In this document: piece by piece, positions 34,782 to 41,472 of the stretch
Numbering within the stretch: the first letter of the stretch is position 1
How the letters are laid out: every line of letters starts with the position of its first letter
Origin: Colivicinus sp045540935
GTDB lineage: Bacteria; Bacillota_I; Bacilli_A; Erysipelotrichales; Erysipelotrichaceae
Assembly (NCBI GenBank): GCA_045540935.1
Contig: JAZQIF010000177.1
Coordinates: forward strand, 13,998-77,997
Direction: 5' to 3'
DNA: 64,000 bases
The notes under the pieces: model-generated
Databases searched by the model: none
Seen by the model: the letters and a program-made list of their open reading frames with translations, nothing else
What the model was told of the DNA's origin: nothing
Program-made: the position numbers and the translations under genes

Positions 34782-34800
34782 CAATGGCGTAAACCCAGAA
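34780..34800 (+). repeat. Left terminal inverted repeat
   Basis: This is the left 21-bp arm, beginning CCCAATGGCGTAAACC. It is exactly the reverse complement of 35731-35751. A looser second block (TACGCCTTTT at 34810-34820) is also mirrored inside the right end. Confidence 0.95.
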
Positions 34801-34842
34801 TTCAAAAGGGATACGCCTTTTTTAATGGAAACGACGACAGAT

Positions 34843-34865
34843 CAGGCATTAGATGCCTGTTTTTT
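34843..34865 (+). terminator. Terminator inside the IS left end
   Basis: CAGGCAT-TAG-ATGCCTG is followed by TTTTTT. It would block readthrough from xylA into the transposase, a common protection against external activation. Confidence 0.85.
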
Positions 34866-34902
34866 ATAGTTTTTGATGATATATAGTAGGAGGAGTTTTT
34901 GA

Positions 34903-35547
34903 ATGTTTGTCAAGGTCGTTCCCAACAACAAAGGTAGAAAAAAACACATCCTTTATCTACCTTACAGAGTCCTATCGCGACGGAAACAAGGTAAAACACC
35001 GTACCATCCGCGATCTTGGTTTATTTGAAAATGATCAGGTCCCCTATATAAAGGCAGCCTTGATGAAGACGTCTTTTCAAAGCAAGACATTGTCGGTCTT
35101 TATCACAATGACCGATGGGACATCGAAACAGGGTATGGCACCATGAAGACTTTCATCGACATCGAACAGATCAATTCCCATAATCCCATTACTGTATTGA
35201 ACGAGATCGGTTCAAAGATGATCTTCTATAATCTCGAGTCACTGATATTCAAAGCCAGCGAAGATAAGAAGGATAAAGATCACCTTCCCAACAATAAGCA
35301 CATCATCGAGATGTGCCGTTCATCAAAGTTTGTATCATCGTTCTTTAAGGGAAGATTTGGATACAGATATCTCAGAAGTATGATCGATGAGTGTTCCAGA
35401 GTAAAGGTGATGGTCAGACAAGACCGTCATTATAAGCGATGGAACAAGTTCAGGATTTCGCTCAGACAAGACCGTCATCGAATCGATGGAAGAAACAATC
35501 CCCCTCTTAAATTAACAAAAGCCGGCGTAGCGACAAGCAATCATTAA
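34903..35547 (+). pseudogene. Transposase remnant, IS4 superfamily (IS1634-like)
   Basis: The ATG at 34903, behind AGGAGG, opens MFVKVVPNNKGRK. The frame breaks in an A7 run near 34935, and the text goes on in another frame (YLTESYRDGNKVKHRTIRDL). A large in-frame gap follows, and the C-terminal catalytic end resumes from about 35056: SLDEDVFSKQD, then YHNDRWDIETGYGTMK. The latter fits the IS4 YREK signature (Y-R-x3-E-x6-K). The DDE core between them is lost, so no active transposase can be made. Confidence 0.85.
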
Positions 35548-35730
35548 CACCGGCCCGTAGTATAGAGACGCAGCTGCATCTGACTTAAGAATAAACCAAT
35601 AAAGGCTCAACAATCAATGGATGTGAACGATATCATCATCAGTACAGATAAACTGTGCGATGTTTATATACGCTTCAATATAACAGCGACAATAGCCTGA
35701 GGTAATCAATAAAAGAAAAGGCGTAGCCAT

Positions 35731-35751
35731 TTCTGGGTTTACGCCATTGGG
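35731..35751 (-). repeat. Right terminal inverted repeat
   Basis: This is the right 21-bp arm, ending GCGTAAACC-type sequence on the minus strand. It matches the left arm at 34780-34800 base for base. Confidence 0.95.
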
Positions 35752-35765
35752 ACCCGATCGGGTCC
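35750..35765 (-). terminator. Perfect 16-bp palindrome at the TetR gene end
   Basis: GGACCCGATCGGGTCC is fully self-complementary. It lies between the IS right end and the stop of the TetR gene (35766) and probably terminates that gene. No T-run follows on the minus strand because the IS end begins there. Confidence 0.6.
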
Positions 35766-36290
35766 TTATCTGTCATATTCTTCTTTCAGGATCTGCGCCA
35801 TCTCTTCCGGCGATTCCTTACACCCGCTGTCTAACCACTTTCTTGTGATCGCCATCATGCCCGCCTCAAAGAAAGCGGCATGGTAAGCGGCATGGACCGG
35901 ATCGGAAAAGAGGGAAGCCCCTGCTTCGGAAGGGCCTTGCGGCAGAAAGACACTTTTCAGATCGACATTCAGACGAAAGCAGACTTCGAAAAATCCCGGG
36001 TCTTTTTTGATACAGCAGAACAGCTTCAGAAAATCGAAGTTCCCGTCTTTTTCCGCGCCGTCTTTGAAAAGATCGGCAAATCTGCTTAACAGCCATTGAC
36101 GCAGCGATTCGTTGAGATCGCTGAGATCGAGATAATGGGCATAGAAGGTGGAACGGTTGATCCCGGCTTTCTGGCAGATATCGGAAACAGAGACCGCAGA
36201 AGGGTCTTCTTTCTCCAGGATCAGCTTCTGATAAGCATCCCGTATCTGTTCGTTGCACCTTTGTTTTCTTATATTGTTGGCTTTGTTCAT
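35766..36290 (-). CDS. TetR/AcrR-family regulator, divergent from a GPH transporter
   Basis: The start is set at MNKANNIRKQRCNEQIRDAY (36290); the longer frame upstream reads as non-coding text. The 174-aa protein has a TetR helix-turn-helix at ~20-50 (SVSDICQKAGINRSTFYAHY), of the DhaS-like sort. It is divergent from the transporter/GH3 operon and likely controls it. A second regulator of the same type (57668) sits in the same position relative to another GPH transporter. Confidence 0.87.
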   Translation of the reverse strand: MNKANNIRKQRCNEQIRDAYQKLILEKEDPSAVSVSDICQKAGINRSTFYAHYLDLSDLNESLRQWLLSRFADLFKDGAEKDGNFDFLKLFCCIKKDPGFFEVCFRLNVDLKSVFLPQGPSEAGASLFSDPVHAAYHAAFFEAGMMAITRKWLDSGCKESPEEMAQILKEEYDR

Positions 36291-36365
36291 ATTAAATCGA
36301 CAGTTTTGAAAAATGTGTTGTTGTATCTCTACAGATCCCATTTTATACTGGAAGCAGAAATAAAA

Positions 36366-36378
36366 CAACAGACTGTTG
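36366..36378 (+). promoter_or_regulatory. Candidate TetR operator CAACAG-A-CTGTTG
   Basis: This perfect 6-1-6 palindrome ends 10 bp before the transporter ATG, in the TetR/transporter divergent region. A TATACT (about 36343) lies just upstream and could be the -10 box. Binding here would block the start region of the operon. Confidence 0.5.
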
Positions 36379-36388
36379 GAATAAAGAG

Positions 36389-37771
36389 ATGAAAGAGTTC
36401 TGGAATAAGAAAATACTGGATACAAAAGCAAAAGGCGAAACGATCTCTAAAAAAGAGATGTATTTCGGCTACCTCGTCGGTCCGGCTTTGATGTATCTGA
36501 TGACGACCGCGCTTTCAGGAACCTACCTGATGCAGTTCTATACGGATGTCATCGGCGTAAGCGGTGCTCTGATCGTGGCGATGCCGGTGATCTCAAAGAT
36601 CCTGTTAGTGGTGATGAACATCTTTTTCTCGGACCGCATCGCAAAAACGCAGACTGCCCAGGGAAAAGCGAGACCCTGGCTGCTGGTATCGGGAGTCCTG
36701 TTGCCTCTGGCAGGTATCCTTCTGTATGCGGTCCCGAAAGCGTCCTATCGGATACAGATGTTGTGGATCTTATTCAGCTACAACTTCTTTTTCGTCATTA
36801 TCTACAACATCTACATCCTTTCCCATTCGATGATGATCCCCCGTTCTTCCCGAAACTCTGAAGAACGTGACAGGCTGACGCTTTTCAAAAACATATCCGA
36901 GGCGATGATCCCCGGGACTTTGAGCGCTGTCATCATGCCGTTCATCATACGGGCGATCGGCGTCGGCGAAACGGCGAAAGACAGCTGGTTTATGTTCATG
37001 CTGGGACTGTCGATCATTGCGCTTCCGGCAGCCCTCATCGAATACTTCTATACGAAAGAAAGGGTGACCGAGAAAAACAAGAGCCTTTCGATCTTTTCGC
37101 AGCTCAAAGAATCTTTGAAATACAAAGAATGGCTCATCGTCATCGCTTTGATCGGTCTGAAATATCTGGAGTCTTCCTTCATGACTTCGACGATGATCTA
37201 TTACTGCAACTGGGTGCTTGCCGATTCTGTGGCAAACGGCGCCAGAGCGCAGGCTCTGTTCAATGTGATCGGCCAGTTCCCTTTGGGCATCGGTGTCTTC
37301 TTACTCTGGCCGCTGATCCGAAAATTCGGCAAATACCGGGTGATGAAGGCCGGCTTTCTCATTGCGATGCTTGGCAACACCATCGTCTTCATGAATCCGC
37401 AGGATCTCATCCCGGTACTCATCGGCATGTTCATCCGCTCGATCGGTTCGATCCCTTCGATGATGTCGGTCGCCTTGATGTCAGACGTCCTGGATAAGAC
37501 AGAAGCGCAAAGCGGCTATCGTTTCGATGCGCTTGGTGCCTCTTTGAATTCCGTCATGCACAACCTGGCCTTAGGCATCTCACAAAGCACCGTACTTTTA
37601 TGCATCAATACCCTGGGCTATATCGCACCGGAAAATGCGGCACAGATCATAACTCAGCCGGCAGTGTTTCGAAGCGCGATGAATTTCTGCATCGCCGGCA
37701 TCTCGATACTTTGTTATGCGTTTAGTTTCGTGCTGATCAGTCAGCTGGATATAAAAAAGAAAGGGTCATAA
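36389..37771 (+). CDS. GPH-family sugar symporter, divergent member
   Basis: This 460-aa membrane protein has about twelve hydrophobic segments of the MFS/GPH (MelB-like) class. The usual DxxxDPxxG signature after helix 2 is replaced by NIFFSDRIAKTQTAQGKARPW. That makes it more distant from MelB than the symporters at 51153 and 58441. A sugar or sugar-oligomer cation symport role is inferred from the fold and from the GH3 gene 47 bp downstream. Confidence 0.82.
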   Translation: MKEFWNKKILDTKAKGETISKKEMYFGYLVGPALMYLMTTALSGTYLMQFYTDVIGVSGALIVAMPVISKILLVVMNIFFSDRIAKTQTAQGKARPWLLVSGVLLPLAGILLYAVPKASYRIQMLWILFSYNFFFVIIYNIYILSHSMMIPRSSRNSEERDRLTLFKNISEAMIPGTLSAVIMPFIIRAIGVGETAKDSWFMFMLGLSIIALPAALIEYFYTKERVTEKNKSLSIFSQLKESLKYKEWLIVIALIGLKYLESSFMTSTMIYYCNWVLADSVANGARAQALFNVIGQFPLGIGVFLLWPLIRKFGKYRVMKAGFLIAMLGNTIVFMNPQDLIPVLIGMFIRSIGSIPSMMSVALMSDVLDKTEAQSGYRFDALGASLNSVMHNLALGISQSTVLLCINTLGYIAPENAAQIITQPAVFRSAMNFCIAGISILCYAFSFVLISQLDIKKKGS

Positions 37772-37817
37772 ACAGTTTTGTCTGTTACGATAAAAAAAGA
37801 TAAGGAGTATTTCATCT

Positions 37818-40535
37818 GTGGCAAAAATGAATCTGTTACAAGTCGGGGCCTACGCCCTGACAGGAAAGATGATCGGAAAACTGCCGATCAAAGAAAACGC
37901 CGATGTTGCCTTGAAGGCAGCGGAAGAAGGCATCGTCTTACTGAAGAATGAAGGCATTCTGCCTTTGAAGGAAAACAAGGTCGGACTATTCGGCTGCGGA
38001 AGCTCAGATACCGCGGTCTGCGGAACAGGCAGCGGCTATGCCTTCAGTCCTTATACCTATACAGTGGAAAAGGGACTTCGTGAAGAAGGTTTTACGATCA
38101 CTTCCGATCTCTGGCTAAAGGATTACGAAGCTTATAAGAAACAGGAAGAGAAGAAAGACAAGAAGCTTTCCTTTCTGGATAAGCGGTTCTCCGGCATGAC
38201 GCCGTATTTCGATGTCCCGCTGATCAATGAAGAAGAACTGTCTGCTGCCGCAACGTGTGAGAATGCGATCTACGTCATCAAGCGAAATGCCGGTGAGACC
38301 TATGATCGAACAGCCACAAAAGGCGACTATTATCTCTCCGACAACGAGAAGACCAATATCGAACTGCTGGCCGGCAGATTCAGAAATGTCATCGTCATCC
38401 TGAATACCTGCGTGATCGACTGTGCGTGGTTAAAAGGAAACGAAAGTGTCAAAGCCCTGATCATGCTGGGACAGGCCGGCATGGAATCCGGAAGAGCTCT
38501 GGCAAAGATCCTGAAAGGTGAGATCTCCCCAAGCGGCAGGCTGACCGATACCTACGCTCTGACGTATGAAGATTATCCGGCATCTGCGACGTTTGCCGGC
38601 AATGACGGTGATACATTGCAGGAAGACTACACGGAAGACATCTATGTGGGCTACCGCCACTTCGATTCTAAAAAGCTCGATGTCATTTATCCGTTCGGCT
38701 ACGGTCTTTCCTATACGGAATTCTCTTATAAGAACATCGAAGTCAGTGCTGACTGGAACACGATAAAGATCTCGCTGGATGTCTGCAATGAAGGATCTTG
38801 CGCATCCAAGGAAGTCGTACAGCTCTATGTCTCTGCTCCGCAAGGCAAACTCAACAAGCCTTACCAGGAACTCAAGGGCTATGCGAAGACTGCGCTCATC
38901 GAAGCAGGCGCTTCGGGCAAGGCAGAACTAAGCATCGATACGATCAGCCTGGCCAGCTACGATGAAGAAAGTTCCGCCTGGATCATGGAAAAAGGCGACT
39001 ACCTGCTTCGTCTGGGCAAGGATTCCAGAAACACGGAAGTCATCGCTGTCCTGAGTCTGGATGAGACGGTGAAGACCGTACAGTTATCAAAACAATTCGA
39101 ACTCGATCATGAACTCAGACTCGATGTCTACCCTACGTATTCAACAGAAGGCTATGAAGGAAAGATCATCGAATTGAAGGCAAAAGATCATACAACGATC
39201 GACGGCGCATCAAAGCTGAGCCGGACGCTTCCTTACTATGTGACGGAAGAAAAAGAAACGAAGGCTTCATCCTATCCATTCAAGTGGCAGAGCGAAGAAG
39301 AGCTGAAGTTCGTCAAGAAAGTCAACAACGCGACTTTACTGGATGTCCTCGACAACAAGATCACGATGGAAGAATTCATCGCTTCCCTGGACGACGAAGT
39401 CCTGGTCAGACTGCTCACCGGTTCAGGTCAGGAGACCAAATATGAGGTGACACCGCGTCTGCCGAAAGGGGCGTTCAAGTCTTCCTTCAACGGTTCGACA
39501 TCCGGCAAGACGACCGATCTGTTTGCGGAAAGCCTGGGCATTCCGGCAGTCTCGCTGGCTGACGGTCCGGCAGGTCTGCATCTGATGGGCACACCGTCTT
39601 CCGCATTCCCGGTCGGCATGGTGCTGGCACAGACCTTCAACGATGAAGTGATCGAAAAGATCGGTGATGCCTACGGCAAGGAGATGGAGATCTATGATAT
39701 CGCTCTGGCTCTGGCACCGGGCATGAATACCCACAGGGATCCGCTCTGCGGAAGGAACTTCGAATACTATTCCGAAGATCCGATCATTTCCGGAAGATGT
39801 GCGGCAGCCTTCACCAACGGCCTGCAGAAAAATCACCCGGGCTTTGGCGTTGCCGTCAAGCACTTCTGCTGCAACAATCAGGAATCCGACCGTCCGGATT
39901 CCAATGCGACAGTCAGCGAAAGAGCACTGCGTGAGATCTATCTCAAGGGCTTTGAGATCGCTGTAAAAGAGTCACAGCCGGAGACTGTCATGACTTCCTA
40001 TAATCTGGTGAATGGCATCCACACCTCTTCCAGATATGACTTAGTGAGTGACGTGCTTCGCGGCGAGTGGGGCTTCAAAGGTCTTGTCATGACCGACTGG
40101 GATGGCAATTCCGACCGCATCGAAGACTTACAGGCCGGCAACGACCTGCTGATGGGCGGCTATCCTTCCGATGAACTCATGGCAGCCGTCGATAAAAAAG
40201 AACCGGAATTTAACGCTGACGGTTCCGTGAAACAGAAGGTCATCAAGATGTATGGCGGTGTCCGTCAGAAGAGTGTCGACTGTTACAACTCCTTCAAGCC
40301 GGATAAGGATGGAACGGACAGAGTGACAGTGGATTACAGTGAGCCGCTTTCCGAAAAAGTCAGAGAACTCAAGGAAAAAGGCCTTGCTCAGATCGACGAA
40401 GAAAACAAGACCGTCATCTATAAAGGCTATGACCGTTCTTATTCTTTGAAGCGCAGTGTCCTTCAGAGAAATGCGATGCGCATCTTAAACTATTACGTAC
40501 ATGGCGCACCGATGAAACTGGCAAAACGAAAATAA
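37818..40535 (+). CDS. GH3 beta-glycosidase, domain-permuted
   Basis: This 905-aa protein has GH3 domains in swapped order. The alpha/beta sandwich domain comes first (ADVALKAAEEGIVLLKNEGI at ~29), then the fibronectin-like domain (VYPFGYGLSYTEFSY ~295), and last the TIM barrel (~520-860). The barrel has SLADGPAGLHLMG, LCGRNFEYYSEDP, KHFCCNNQE and the nucleophile aspartate in VMTDWDG (~757). The same permutation is known from Ruminococcus albus and Butyrivibrio beta-glucosidases. No signal peptide is seen. The GTG start is supported by AAGGAG ten bases upstream; ATG 37827 is the alternative. Beta-glucosidase or beta-xylosidase activity is likely. Confidence 0.92.
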   Translation: MAKMNLLQVGAYALTGKMIGKLPIKENADVALKAAEEGIVLLKNEGILPLKENKVGLFGCGSSDTAVCGTGSGYAFSPYTYTVEKGLREEGFTITSDLWLKDYEAYKKQEEKKDKKLSFLDKRFSGMTPYFDVPLINEEELSAAATCENAIYVIKRNAGETYDRTATKGDYYLSDNEKTNIELLAGRFRNVIVILNTCVIDCAWLKGNESVKALIMLGQAGMESGRALAKILKGEISPSGRLTDTYALTYEDYPASATFAGNDGDTLQEDYTEDIYVGYRHFDSKKLDVIYPFGYGLSYTEFSYKNIEVSADWNTIKISLDVCNEGSCASKEVVQLYVSAPQGKLNKPYQELKGYAKTALIEAGASGKAELSIDTISLASYDEESSAWIMEKGDYLLRLGKDSRNTEVIAVLSLDETVKTVQLSKQFELDHELRLDVYPTYSTEGYEGKIIELKAKDHTTIDGASKLSRTLPYYVTEEKETKASSYPFKWQSEEELKFVKKVNNATLLDVLDNKITMEEFIASLDDEVLVRLLTGSGQETKYEVTPRLPKGAFKSSFNGSTSGKTTDLFAESLGIPAVSLADGPAGLHLMGTPSSAFPVGMVLAQTFNDEVIEKIGDAYGKEMEIYDIALALAPGMNTHRDPLCGRNFEYYSEDPIISGRCAAAFTNGLQKNHPGFGVAVKHFCCNNQESDRPDSNATVSERALREIYLKGFEIAVKESQPETVMTSYNLVNGIHTSSRYDLVSDVLRGEWGFKGLVMTDWDGNSDRIEDLQAGNDLLMGGYPSDELMAAVDKKEPEFNADGSVKQKVIKMYGGVRQKSVDCYNSFKPDKDGTDRVTVDYSEPLSEKVRELKEKGLAQIDEENKTVIYKGYDRSYSLKRSVLQRNAMRILNYYVHGAPMKLAKRK

Positions 40536-40540
40536 TATCG

Positions 40541-40564
40541 AGGGATCTCTTACGATCCCTTTTC
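40541..40564 (+). terminator. Terminator or attenuator after GH3
   Basis: AGGGATC-TCTTAC-GATCCCT is followed by TTTT. The isomerase gene begins 35 bp later, so some readthrough is likely. Confidence 0.75.
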
Positions 40565-40598
40565 AAACGGTGTTACGATAAGAAACAGAAAGCAGGTT

Positions 40599-41459
40599 AT
40601 GTATATGAAAAAAGGTGTTCAGCAGATGATGTTGGGGACGCTGTGTCCCGACTTGAACAGGACAAAAGAAGTATTGAAAGCCATCAAAGACGCCGGCTAT
40701 GAGGGCATCGAGATGAACCAGTATATGATCCATCCGACGTCTTTCTTTGTAAGGGGACTGACCAAGGCAGCCGGCATGCCAAGCGGCAATCTGGGCAAGT
40801 ACGATTGGCCGTCCTTACTGAAGGAGGCAGGTCTGGAGGCGATCGCTTTGCATTCGGATCCGGATACGCTGGAACACCGTTTCGATAAGACGCTGGAAGA
40901 CGCAAGATCCCTGAATGTGGATACCATCGTCATCACCGGTGTCTACAACTATCCGTATCACAAGAAAGAAAAAGTCGATGAGCTGATCGCAAGACTCAAC
41001 GCTTCCGGTGCCCGTCTTGCGGAGAACGGCATGAAGCTCTTATATCACAACCACAACGTGGAATATACAAGACTTGAAGACGGAAAGACCGTCTACGATC
41101 GGATGATCAGAAAACTCGACAGGGATCTGGTCAACTTTGAACTGGATGCCTATTGGACGGCCGATGCCGGAAAGGATCCGGTGAGGATGATGAAGAAGCA
41201 TTCCGACAGGGTGAAACTCTTCCATGTGACCGACCGCGGTGTGCGCATCAGAAGGACACCGATCACGCCGATCCTGCACTACGACAGTATGGAACTGGGT
41301 ACCGGCAATCTCGATCTGGAACGCCTGTTCACGGAAGCCGAAAAGCTCGATATCCCATACGTGATCTTAGAAAGTCACAAGAACTGGATCCATGATTCGG
41401 CACTGGAATCGATACAGCTGTCCGGCCAGTATCTCAACGAGAAAGTAAAAGCGCTCTGA
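40599..41459 (+). CDS. Sugar phosphate isomerase/epimerase (TIM barrel, AP-endonuclease 2 fold)
   Basis: This 286-aa protein has the xylose-isomerase-like TIM barrel of COG1082. The metal ligand pattern includes EGIEMNQYM, LLYHNHNVEY, FELDAYWT and a final VILESHKNW. These enzymes isomerise or epimerise sugars or inositols; the substrate here is unknown. It probably serves the transporter-GH3 operon. The ATG at 40599 (or 40605, two codons on) has a weak GCAGG site. The last codons and the stop lie in a perfect palindrome shared with the convergent GH2 gene. Confidence 0.86.
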   Translation: MYMKKGVQQMMLGTLCPDLNRTKEVLKAIKDAGYEGIEMNQYMIHPTSFFVRGLTKAAGMPSGNLGKYDWPSLLKEAGLEAIALHSDPDTLEHRFDKTLEDARSLNVDTIVITGVYNYPYHKKEKVDELIARLNASGARLAENGMKLLYHNHNVEYTRLEDGKTVYDRMIRKLDRDLVNFELDAYWTADAGKDPVRMMKKHSDRVKLFHVTDRGVRIRRTPITPILHYDSMELGTGNLDLERLFTEAEKLDIPYVILESHKNWIHDSALESIQLSGQYLNEKVKAL

Positions 41460-41472
41460 CTCAGAGCGCTTT
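41448..41472. terminator. 25-bp perfect palindrome encoding both stops (KAL-stop twice)
   Basis: AAAGCGCTCTGA-C-TCAGAGCGCTTT is a perfect 12-1-12 inverted repeat. Read on either strand it encodes Lys-Ala-Leu-stop. The isomerase (plus) and the GH2 (minus) both end in VKAL and both stop codons lie in the stem. It is likely a shared terminator hairpin, although the flanking T-runs are short (3-4). Confidence 0.93.

Larger units (their letters stand above)
34780..35751 (+). mobile_element. Internally deleted IS4/IS1634-like insertion sequence
   Basis: A 972-bp element is bounded by perfect 21-bp inverted repeats. It contains the start and the C-terminal end of a DDE transposase, with the middle missing and frameshifts added. 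Full IS1634-type elements are about 1.9-2 kb, so roughly half is gone. No clear target-site duplication is seen. Each end abuts a hairpin (34764-34781 and 35750-35765). It is non-autonomous, but the ends look intact enough to be mobilised if an active copy exists in the genome. Confidence 0.85.
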
